A stretch of DNA of 64,000 bases from Allobosea sp. UNC402CLCol (lineage in GTDB: Bacteria; Pseudomonadota; Alphaproteobacteria; Rhizobiales; Beijerinckiaceae). Position 1 is the stretch's first letter. Each line of letters begins with the position of its first letter. The notes beneath the pieces were generated by a model, which did no database searches, was not told the DNA's origin, and worked only from the letters and a program-made list of their open reading frames with translations. The translations under genes were made by a program, and so were the position numbers. The stretch spans positions 806,001-870,000 of the forward strand of contig NZ_JQJJ01000010.1 of NCBI RefSeq assembly GCF_000745475.1. The letters are read 5' to 3'. Below are positions 57,839 to 64,000 of this stretch, piece by piece.

Positions 57839-58842
57839 CGATGCCCGTGCTCGAGACACGCGTCCGGCAGGCGCTGTTCGCCTCGCGGCGCTGGCATCCG
57901 GCCGAAATCGTCTTCTGGTGTCTCGCCTTCGCGGCCTTCCTGCTGTTCCCGCGCAACCTGCTGCTGCTCAACGAGATCGCGATCCTCGCGCTGTTCGCGC
58001 TCTCGCTCGACCTGATCCTCGGCTATGCCGGCATCGTCTCGCTGGGACACGCCGCCTTCCTCGGCATGGGCGCCTATGCGGCCGGGTTGCTCGCCAAACA
58101 TGTTACGGCCGATCCGTTTGCCGGGCTGTTGGCCGGCATGGGAGCGGCCGGGCTGCTCGGCCTCGTCACCAGCCCGCTCGTCTTGCGCGGCACCGATCTC
58201 ACCCGGCTGATGATCACGCTCGGCGTGGCGCTGATCCTCTACGAGTTGGCGAATTCGTTCAGCACGCTGACCGGCGGCGCCGACGGCCTGCAAGGCATCA
58301 TGATGGCGCCGGTGCTGGGCCTGTTCGATTTCGACATCTTCGGGCGCACCGCCTATCTCTATTCGCTCAGCGTCCTCTTCCTGCTGTTCCTGATCGCAAG
58401 ACGGGTGGTGCATTCGCCCTTCGGCCTGAGCCTGCGCGCGATCCGCGACAATCCGCTGCGGGCCGCGGCCTCGGGAGTGCCGAACGATCGGCGTCTCGCC
58501 GCCGTCTACACGCTCGCGGCGGCCTATGCCGGGGCGGCAGGGGCGCTGCTCGCCCAGACGACGCAGTTCGTCTCGCTCGACGTGCTCGATTTCCACCGCT
58601 CGGCCGATCTGATGCTCGTGCTGATCATTGGCGGCGCCGGCTATCTCTATGGCGGGCTGATCGGCGCCATCGCCTTCAAGCTGCTGCAGGACCTGATCGC
58701 GAGTTTCACGCCGCAATACTGGATGTTCTGGATCGGGCTCTTCCTCGTGCTCTTCGTGCTCGGCGGGCGCGAGATGATCCATGGCGCGGTCAAGGCCGCT
58801 GCGGCACGCTTCGCCCGGCTCGGCAAGGGAGCGGCCCGATGA
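57835..58842 (+). CDS. livM: Liv-type ABC transporter permease (LivM)
   Basis: 335-residue permease with an N-terminal extension PVLETRVRQALFASRRWHPA before the first helix. Hallmarks are GYAGIVSLGHAAFLGMGAYA, LRGTDLTRLMITLGVALILY, RAIRDNPLRAAASGVPNDRR (EAA loop) and LMLVLIIGGAGYLYGGLIGA. The start overlaps the livH stop and its own stop overlaps the livG start (each ATGA). Confidence 0.9.
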   Translation: MTMPVLETRVRQALFASRRWHPAEIVFWCLAFAAFLLFPRNLLLLNEIAILALFALSLDLILGYAGIVSLGHAAFLGMGAYAAGLLAKHVTADPFAGLLAGMGAAGLLGLVTSPLVLRGTDLTRLMITLGVALILYELANSFSTLTGGADGLQGIMMAPVLGLFDFDIFGRTAYLYSLSVLFLLFLIARRVVHSPFGLSLRAIRDNPLRAAASGVPNDRRLAAVYTLAAAYAGAAGALLAQTTQFVSLDVLDFHRSADLMLVLIIGGAGYLYGGLIGAIAFKLLQDLIASFTPQYWMFWIGLFLVLFVLGGREMIHGAVKAAAARFARLGKGAAR

Positions 58843-59591
58843 GCGCGGTGCTGCAAACCTTCGACCTGTCCAAGAGCTTCGGCGGCATCACCGCGACCGA
58901 TCATGTCGATTTCACGCTCGCGAAGGGCGCGCGCCATGCGCTGATCGGCCCGAACGGCGCCGGCAAGACCACCTTCGTCAATCAGCTCACCGGCGTGCTC
59001 AGGCCGAGCTCCGGCCGCATCGAACTGATGGGCGAGGACATCACGCGGCTGCCACGCGAGGCGCGGGTGAAGCGCGGGCTCGCCCGCACCTTCCAGATCA
59101 ACCAGCTTTTCGGGACGATGACGCCGCTCGAGATGATCGCGCTCGTCACCTCCGAGCGGCTCGGCCGGGGGAGCCATCCGTTTCGCGCGCTCGACCGCGA
59201 TCTGGAGCTGGTGGGTCAGACTGCCGAGATTCTGACGCGCTTCCGGATCGACGACATCATGGACCGGCGCATCGCGACGCTGCCCTATGGCAAGCAGCGC
59301 CAGATCGAGATCGCCGCCGCCTTCGCTGCAAGGCCGAGCGTGCTGCTGCTCGACGAGCCGGCGGCCGGCGTGCCGGAGGCGGAGCGCCGCGACCTGATGC
59401 AGACGGTTGCCGCACTCCCGGACGACGTCTCCGTGCTGCTGATCGAGCACGATATGGATCTCGTCTTCCGTTTCGCCACGCGCATCACCGTGCTGGTCAA
59501 TGGCCGCGTGCTGGCGGAGGGGACGCCGGAGGAGATGGCGCATGATCCGGCCGTGCGCGCGGCCTATCTCGGCGAGGGCGCCCATGCCTGA
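58839..59591 (+). CDS. livG: Liv-type ABC transporter ATP-binding protein (LivG)
   Basis: 250-residue ATPase. Walker A is LIGPNGAGKTTFVNQLTGVL, followed by RGLARTFQINQLFGTMTPLE (LivG-type Q-loop region), a signature at LPYGKQRQIEIAAAFA, Walker B VLLLDEPAAGVPEAE and H-loop LLIEHDMDLVF. The signature is LPYGKQRQ, the normal LivG version of LSGGQ. It overlaps livM and livF by four and eight bases. Confidence 0.9.
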   Translation: MSAVLQTFDLSKSFGGITATDHVDFTLAKGARHALIGPNGAGKTTFVNQLTGVLRPSSGRIELMGEDITRLPREARVKRGLARTFQINQLFGTMTPLEMIALVTSERLGRGSHPFRALDRDLELVGQTAEILTRFRIDDIMDRRIATLPYGKQRQIEIAAAFAARPSVLLLDEPAAGVPEAERRDLMQTVAALPDDVSVLLIEHDMDLVFRFATRITVLVNGRVLAEGTPEEMAHDPAVRAAYLGEGAHA

Positions 59592-60309
59592 CGCATCGCT
59601 GCCTGAGCTGCTCAAGATCGAGAAGCTGAGCGCCGGCTATGGCGAGGCGCAGGTGCTGTTCGACATCGACCTGACGCTCGCCGAAGGACATTCGCTCGCT
59701 CTGCTCGGCCGCAATGGCGTCGGCAAGACGACTTTGGTCAACAGCATCATCGGCGTCACCCGCCGGCGCGGCGGGCGGATCGTGCTGGCCGGGCGTGATC
59801 TCACCGCCGCCTCGCCGGAGCAGAGGGCGCATGCCGGCATCGGCTGGGTTCCGCAGGAGCGCAACATCTTCAAGTCGCTGACCGTGCTGGAGAACCTGAC
59901 GGCGGTGGCCCGGCCGGGGCCCTGGGATGCCGCCCGCGTCTTCGGCATGTTCCCGCGATTGGCGGAGCGGAAGACCAATCTCGGCAACCAGCTTTCCGGC
60001 GGCGAGCAGCAGATGCTGGCGATCGGCCGGGCCTTGATGCTCAACCCGAAGCTTCTGCTGCTCGACGAGCCAACCGAGGGGCTGGCACCGATCATCGTTG
60101 AGGAACTGCTCAAGGCGCTGAAGGCCCTGTTCCGCGAGGAGGGGCTTTCCGCCATCGTGATCGAGCAGCATGCGCGCAAGATCCTCGAGCTGACGGACGA
60201 GACGATCGTGCTCGAACGCGGCCGCGTGGTCCTCGCCGAGCGCAGTGCTACGCTCATCGCCGAGCCCGAACGGCTCGAACACCATCTCGGCCTCGCCGCC
60301 GCAGCCTGA
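59584..60309 (+). CDS. livF: Liv-type ABC transporter ATP-binding protein (LivF)
   Basis: 241-residue ATPase. Walker A LLGRNGVGKTTLVNSIIGVT, IGWVPQERNIFKSLTVLENL (LivF-type), signature QLSGGEQQMLAIGRALM, Walker B LLLLDEPTEGLAPIIVEEL and H-loop VIEQHARKILELTD are all present. It forms a heterodimer with LivG to power the LivHM pore. It ends the ABC part of the cluster; a MetE-like gene starts 24 bases later. Confidence 0.9.
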   Translation: MPDASLPELLKIEKLSAGYGEAQVLFDIDLTLAEGHSLALLGRNGVGKTTLVNSIIGVTRRRGGRIVLAGRDLTAASPEQRAHAGIGWVPQERNIFKSLTVLENLTAVARPGPWDAARVFGMFPRLAERKTNLGNQLSGGEQQMLAIGRALMLNPKLLLLDEPTEGLAPIIVEELLKALKALFREEGLSAIVIEQHARKILELTDETIVLERGRVVLAERSATLIAEPERLEHHLGLAAAA

Positions 60310-60333
60310 CCATCAAGAACCGGAGGAAACGCG

Positions 60334-61443
60334 ATGACCCAGAGGAAGAAGCCACCGTTCCGGGGCGACATGGTTGGAAGCCTGCTGCGCAGCGCGCCCG
60401 TCAAGGAAGCCCGCGCCAAGGTCGCGGCGGGCGAGATGGCGCAGGCCGAGCTGACGAAGATCGAGGACGAGGAGATCAAAAAGCTCGTCCGCAAGCAGGA
60501 GGAGATCGGCCTGCAGGCGGTGACCGACGGCGAATACCGCCGCGCCTTCTGGCATTTCGACTTCCTCGACGGCCTGACCGGCGTCACGACCTACGAGACC
60601 GATGCCGGCATCCAGTTCAAGGGCGTCGCCACGAAGGGGCATGGCATCCGCGTCACCGGCAAGCTCGACTTCCCGGCCGACCACCCGCATCTGGCCCATT
60701 TCAAGTTCCTGGCCTCGGTGACCAGCCGCGTGCCGAAGATGACCATCCCGAGCCCGTCCATGCTGCATTACCGCGGCGGGCGGAAGGCGATCGATCCGAG
60801 CGCCTATCTCAAGATGGAGGATTACTACGACGATCTGGGCAAGGCCTATGGCAAGGCGATCAAGGCCTTCTACGATGCCGGCTGCCGCTATCTGCAGCTC
60901 GACGATACCAGCCTGTCCTATTTCTGCGATCCCGAGCAGCGAAAGATGCTGGCCGAGCGCGGCGACGATCCGGACAAGCTGATCTTCGTCTATCGCGACG
61001 TGCTCAACGCGGCGTTGAAGGCGAAGCCCGCCGACATGCAGATCACCACCCATACCTGCCGCGGCAACTTCAAATCGACCTTCATCGCGTCCGGCGGCTA
61101 CGAGCCGGTGGCCGATCTCGTCTTCAACCAGATCGATGTCGACGGCTATTTCATGGAGTGGGACGACGACCGCTCGGGCGGCTTCGAGCCGCTGCGCTTC
61201 CTGCCCAAGGGCGATAAGCAGGTCGTGCTCGGCCTCGTCACTTCCAAGTTCGGCACGGTCGAGAGCAAGGACAACCTGAAGCGTCGCATCGAGGAGGCCG
61301 CCAAGTTCGCGCCGCTCGAACAGCTCTGCCTGTCGCCGCAATGCGGCTTCGCCTCGACGGAAGAAGGCAATGTGCTGGCCGAGGACGAGCAATGGGCCAA
61401 GCTCTCGCGCATACTCGAAGTGGCGAAGGAAGTCTGGGGCTGA
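60334..61443 (+). CDS. MetE-like cobalamin-independent methyltransferase domain protein
   Basis: 369 residues of the UROD/MetE-like TIM barrel, the short 'methionine synthase II' type that has only the catalytic C-terminal half. It starts KPPFRGDMVGSLLRSAPVKE, has EEIGLQAVTDGEYRRAFWHF, RYLQLDDTSLSYFCDP, ITTHTCRGNFKSTFIASGGY and LSPQCGFASTEEGN. Zinc ligands would be His and Cys in THTCRGN and the Cys in SPQCGF. Full MetE transfers a methyl from methyltetrahydropteroyl-glutamate to homocysteine. Here it stands in an aromatic cluster, so it may handle methyl groups from a methoxylated substrate. The start follows CCGGAGGAAAC. Confidence 0.87.
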   Translation: MTQRKKPPFRGDMVGSLLRSAPVKEARAKVAAGEMAQAELTKIEDEEIKKLVRKQEEIGLQAVTDGEYRRAFWHFDFLDGLTGVTTYETDAGIQFKGVATKGHGIRVTGKLDFPADHPHLAHFKFLASVTSRVPKMTIPSPSMLHYRGGRKAIDPSAYLKMEDYYDDLGKAYGKAIKAFYDAGCRYLQLDDTSLSYFCDPEQRKMLAERGDDPDKLIFVYRDVLNAALKAKPADMQITTHTCRGNFKSTFIASGGYEPVADLVFNQIDVDGYFMEWDDDRSGGFEPLRFLPKGDKQVVLGLVTSKFGTVESKDNLKRRIEEAAKFAPLEQLCLSPQCGFASTEEGNVLAEDEQWAKLSRILEVAKEVWG

Positions 61444-61465
61444 GAGCGCCTTTGGGGGGAAATCT

Positions 61466-61563
61466 GGTCATCCCGGACGGAGCGAAGCGAAGATCCGGGA
61501 TCCATGCCTGAACATTGATCGGAAACGCTCCGGCATGGATCCCGGGTCAAGCCCGGGATGACC
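61466..61563. repeat. Intergenic palindromic repeat, family B
   Basis: GGTCATCCCGG at the left end pairs with CCGGGATGACC at the right end. Inner palindromes include CATGGATCCCGGGTCAAGCC and GGATCCATGCC. This sequence class is very common between genes in Hyphomicrobiales. It separates the MetE-like and dioxygenase genes within the cluster. Confidence 0.65.
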
Positions 61564-61607
61564 GCGTGGCTCCGTGCAAAATCAGCTTGCTCCAGAGGAC
61601 ACCAGAC

Positions 61608-62561
61608 ATGAGCGCCGAGCCCTGCTTCGACATCGCCCATCTCGGCCATGTCGAGCTCTTCACCAACAAGCCGCAGGAGAGCCTCGACTTCTTCGTCAAC
61701 ATCTTCGGACTGACGGAGAGCGGGCGCGAAGACGACTCCGTTTATCTGCGCGCCTGGGACGATTACGAGTTCCACACGCTGAAGCTGACGGCCTCGAACA
61801 CCACCGGCGTCGGCCATATCGGCTATCGTGCTGCGAGCGAGGCGGCGCTCCTGCGCCGCGTCGCGGGAATCGAGGGGATGGGCGCGGGCATCGGTTGGGT
61901 CGAGGGCGACCGCGGCCATGGCCGCGCCTATCGCTTCCGCGACCCCGACAACCATGTCTTCGAGATCTATTTCGACACGAACAAATATGTGGCGCCCGAA
62001 GGCGAGCGGCCGGCGCTGAAGAACCAGGCGCAGCGCAACCATGGCCGGGGCTGCGCCGTGCGCCGAATCGATCACGTCAACCTGCTGGCGCAGGACGTCG
62101 CCGCGATCCGCGATTTCATGCCGAAGGCGCTGGGCAGCCGCATCACCGAGCAGATCGTGCTGGATTCCGGCGAGGTCGGCGGCTGCTGGTTCACCGTCAA
62201 CAACAAGAGCTACGACATCGCCTATACGCGCGACCACACGCCGGCGCAGGGGCGCTTCCACCACGTCACCTATGCGGTGGACCAGCGCGAGCACATCCTG
62301 GAGGCGGCCGATCTCTTCCTGGAGAACGGCGTCTTCATCGAGACCGGCCCGCACAAGCATGCGGTGCAGCAGACCTTCTTCCTCTATGTCTATGAGCCGG
62401 CCGGCAACCGCGTCGAGATTGCCAATGCCGGAGCGCGCCTGATCCTCGACCCGGACTGGCAGACCGTGACCTGGACCGAGATCGAGCGGAAGAAGGGCCA
62501 GGCCTGGGGGCTCAAGACGATCGAGAGCTTCCACACGCATGGCACGCCGCCGGCCGTGTAG
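61608..62561 (+). CDS. Two-domain VOC / type I extradiol dioxygenase
   Basis: 317 residues with two vicinal-oxygen-chelate modules, as in catechol 2,3-dioxygenases (about 290-320). The N-terminal module contains HLGHVELFTNKPQESLDFFV. The C-terminal module has metal His in RRIDHVNLLAQDV, His in GRFHHVTYAVDQREHILEAA and Glu in FFLYVYEPAGNRVEIANAG, close to the extradiol signature (H..., LYVYEPAGNRVE). It would open an aromatic ring next to two hydroxyls using Fe(II) and O2. ATG at 61608 follows AGAGGACACC. It ends the aromatic-acid cluster and could supply ring-opened substrate to the GalD/GalB-like enzymes. Confidence 0.85.
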   Translation: MSAEPCFDIAHLGHVELFTNKPQESLDFFVNIFGLTESGREDDSVYLRAWDDYEFHTLKLTASNTTGVGHIGYRAASEAALLRRVAGIEGMGAGIGWVEGDRGHGRAYRFRDPDNHVFEIYFDTNKYVAPEGERPALKNQAQRNHGRGCAVRRIDHVNLLAQDVAAIRDFMPKALGSRITEQIVLDSGEVGGCWFTVNNKSYDIAYTRDHTPAQGRFHHVTYAVDQREHILEAADLFLENGVFIETGPHKHAVQQTFFLYVYEPAGNRVEIANAGARLILDPDWQTVTWTEIERKKGQAWGLKTIESFHTHGTPPAV

Positions 62562-62893
62562 CGCGCCCACAGCGCTCTGCCTCGGGGAGAGATGTCTGGG
62601 ATGCCGTTATGGCGGCATCTGCATAGCTTCCGCCGGAAGTCCTGCTTCGACTTGGTCGGATCGTCGGCCAATGATCGGGCTGCGGCGACGACAAGAAAAT
62701 GTCGATGGTCCAGATCGCTGTCGGGTTCCGTTCAGAATCGCGATTCTAAACTGCATCGTGTTCTCGAAAGCGGTGCCATCGATTTCGGTCGAGCGCCGTT
62801 AACGAAACATTCTTGCTCATCACCCGTTTTGGGCAATAGCCTTGTCTCGTTTGATTCGACTGGGCTTTGTTCATGCGATTTGGAGAAACGCTT
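62562..62893. other. Intergenic stretch after the dioxygenase gene
   Basis: About 330 bases without a supported gene. The second half is lower in GC (TCAGAATCGCGATTCTAAAC and TTAACGAAACATTCTTGC segments) and probably contains the promoter of the basic exported protein gene. GAATCGCGATTC near 62734 is a 12-base palindrome that could be a regulator site. Confidence 0.4.
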
Positions 62894-63202
62894 ATGGAAC
62901 GACGTTCTTTCCTGCTCGGGCTGTTTGCCCTTTCCGCTGGCGCCGCCACCGTCGCTGTCGCTGGCAAGGCTGATGCGGCTGGGCTCGGCGCTGCCGGCCA
63001 GGCGCTCGGCGCCATGCCCTCCGAGAAGGCCGCGACGCTGCCTGACGGCACCCCGATCGAGCAGGTGCAGTATTCTCACCGTCCTCACCCCGGCCACCGC
63101 CCGCGTCCTCCCTACCATCGCCCGCGTCCGCGGCGTCAGGTCTGCACGGTGCACCGCAACCGCTTCGGCCGTCCGGTCCGCGTTTGCCGCTGGGTCTACT
63201 GA
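62894..63202 (+). CDS. Small exported basic His/Pro/Arg-rich protein
   Basis: 102 residues. The signal peptide is ERRSFLLGLFALSAGAATVA with cleavage near the KADA. The mature protein has a short acidic-neutral part and a C-terminal tail dominated by His, Arg and Pro (YSHRPHPGHRPRPPYHRPRP) and ending with two Cys in QVCTVHRNRFGRPVRVCRWV. The start follows GGAGAAACGCTT; an upstream in-frame ATG at 62873 is less well placed. The His-rich region could bind metals or the tail could bind polyanions. No family is recognised with confidence. Confidence 0.7.
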   Translation: MERRSFLLGLFALSAGAATVAVAGKADAAGLGAAGQALGAMPSEKAATLPDGTPIEQVQYSHRPHPGHRPRPPYHRPRPRRQVCTVHRNRFGRPVRVCRWVY

Positions 63203-63260
63203 GCGTTTTGACCGTTTCGGCGGAAATGGCTTTCGAGCTATCTTTCGCCGCGTGAGTATC

Positions 63261-63290
63261 GGGCGATGGCGGAGGCGCCATCGCCCTTTC
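63261..63290 (+). terminator. Terminator-like hairpin after the basic exported protein gene
   Basis: GGGCGATGGC (63261-63270) and GCCATCGCCC (63277-63286) pair perfectly, followed by TTTCGGTTT. It is a moderate intrinsic terminator between two small genes. Confidence 0.6.
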
Positions 63291-63322
63291 GGTTTCCTCG
63301 TCGACGCGGCACAGGTGAGGTC

Positions 63323-63607
63323 ATGATCAGGACATCGGTAACCCTTGGAGCTCTGGCGGTCCTCGTTGCGGGCTGCGTTTCAAATCGCCCGGAACCTGCT
63401 CCTGTCCCGCAGGGCGGTACGGCGAAGCAGATCCTTCGCGATGGCGGCCAACTCGTCCTTCCCGACGGGACGCGGGTCACGCCCGATCCCACCGGAGGCT
63501 TCCAGCTGCCGAACGGCGACTATGTCCGGCGCGATCGCGGCGGCGCGCTCATCCTGCCGACCGGCGCACGCTGCGCGGCGACGCCCAGCGGCTATATCTG
63601 CCCCTGA
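63323..63607 (+). CDS. Small lipoprotein
   Basis: 94 residues with a lipoprotein signal: hydrophobic TLGALAVLVAGC with lipobox LVAGC, so Cys18 is lipidated. The mature part repeats short LPDG/LPNG turns (LVLPDGTRVTPDPTGGFQLP, NGDYVRRDRGGALILPTGAR), suggesting a small beta-strand-rich domain, and ends with a Cys pair (ARCAATPSGYICP). The start follows AGGTGAGGTC. It is anchored in the inner or outer membrane; the function is unknown. Confidence 0.75.
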   Translation: MIRTSVTLGALAVLVAGCVSNRPEPAPVPQGGTAKQILRDGGQLVLPDGTRVTPDPTGGFQLPNGDYVRRDRGGALILPTGARCAATPSGYICP

Positions 63608-63672
63608 CGGGCAGGCTTCTGCTGGCCTGAACCCTTGCCGGTGCATCCCCACCGGCCTGCGGGCGCGCAGCC

Positions 63673-63921
63673 TTACATTGCACGGCCGCGCGGCGGGCGG
63701 CGGCGTTCGTGCCGGTCGGTCAGATCGGGCGGCATCGGCCGGGCTGCGCCGAACGAGTCCTCGTTCTCGTCGGTGAGGACATGGTTGTGGCTGCGGAAGG
63801 CCCAGATTTCCTTGGCGGCCTCCCAATGCTCGCGGTCACGGCCTTCCGGCTGGCCTTCCTGCATCCAGATGCCGTAGGCGATCTTCCTGATCTCGCGCTG
63901 TGCCTTCTCGTCCTTGCTCAT
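63673..63921 (-). CDS. DUF2934 domain-containing protein
   Basis: 82 residues from MSKDEKAQREIRKIAYGIWM. The first 45 residues form the DUF2934 domain (IRKIAYGIWMQEGQPEGRDR, EHWEAAKEIW), a short helical family common in Hyphomicrobiales with unknown function. The remainder is charged and Pro/Arg-rich. The ATG at 63921 follows GAGGATTGC; another ATG four codons upstream has no ribosome site. Confidence 0.8.
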   Translation of the reverse strand: MSKDEKAQREIRKIAYGIWMQEGQPEGRDREHWEAAKEIWAFRSHNHVLTDENEDSFGAARPMPPDLTDRHERRRPPRGRAM

Positions 63922-64000
63922 GCAATCCTCCATCGTGAGCGACGGCGGGCTTCACCCTATGGCGACCAGCCGCCATGATGCCGCTTCGAGGCGGGCCGCA

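Noticed and set aside
1..64000. CRISPR arrays, prophage modules, rRNA operon, replication origin
   Set aside because: No regularly spaced direct repeats, no phage structural genes or integrase, no rRNA sequence and no DnaA-box cluster were noticed.

Overview
The window reads as chromosomal DNA of a high-GC alphaproteobacterium of the Hyphomicrobiales (Rhizobiales). A Bosea-like or related genus is my best guess. The reasons are the CobS/CobT cobaltochelatase, the twin-transmembrane/PduO/EtfBA/3-hydroxybutyryl-CoA dehydrogenase cluster, tRNA-Ser next to rplU-rpmA, CtrA-type boxes and palindromic intergenic repeats typical of the order. The genus call is inference; no 16S or marker search was possible.

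Layout. 0-3.3 kb: the start of a Tat-exported protein, an OmpR-type response regulator and a convergent hybrid histidine kinase. 3.3-6.95 kb: an accessory block with decayed edges (IS3-type OrfA remnant, LysR C-terminal fragment, AraC regulator divergent from an SDR and a GST, and the first 37 codons of an isochorismatase-family hydrolase). 7-12.9 kb: leftward core genes (HNH nuclease, hbd, etfA, etfB, rhomboid protease, PduO adenosyltransferase, PagL-like lipid A deacylase, twin-TM protein). 12.9-23.5 kb: a leftward glycan-type cluster (MurG-like glycosyltransferase, polysaccharide deacetylase, GT4 glycosyltransferase, a complete Dpp/Opp-type ABC importer, an exported polysaccharide lyase).

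The divergent rightward half (23.6-31.8 kb) opens with an unusual triad: an ABC-exporter-like protein with degenerate nucleotide-binding motifs, a stand-alone cyclic-nucleotide-binding protein, and a membrane protein joining a heme-anchor-like membrane domain, a [2Fe-2S] domain and a class III cyclase domain that lacks key catalytic residues. A methyltransferase-like protein and two more glycosyltransferases follow. The two arms each carry one GT4 and one MurG-like enzyme, so the region may serve one surface-glycan function. 32-36.7 kb holds cobS, a GFA-family protein, a GNAT, cobT and a phytase-like esterase.

36.8-48.6 kb: rpmB, DUF3108, an SMR transporter, a NIPSNAP protein, an aminotransferase, an IlvD/Edd sugar-acid dehydratase, then a rightward operon (ICL/PEP mutase-type lyase, hypothetical, two GNATs, SDR, DenD) ending in a clear terminator. 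A GNAT, rpmA and rplU follow on the minus strand, and tRNA-Ser(CGA) lies beyond. 49-51.5 kb: small conserved genes, including a transglutaminase-like protein preceded by two perfect TTAA-N7-TTAA boxes, and a DedA protein.

51.8-62.6 kb: a rightward catabolic cluster for an aromatic acid: LysR regulator, NAD(P)-binding dehydrogenase, GalD-like tautomerase, GalB-like hydratase, a full Liv-type ABC importer (livJHMGF order), a MetE-like methyltransferase and a type I extradiol (VOC) dioxygenase. The window ends with three small genes: a basic exported protein, a lipoprotein and a DUF2934 protein.
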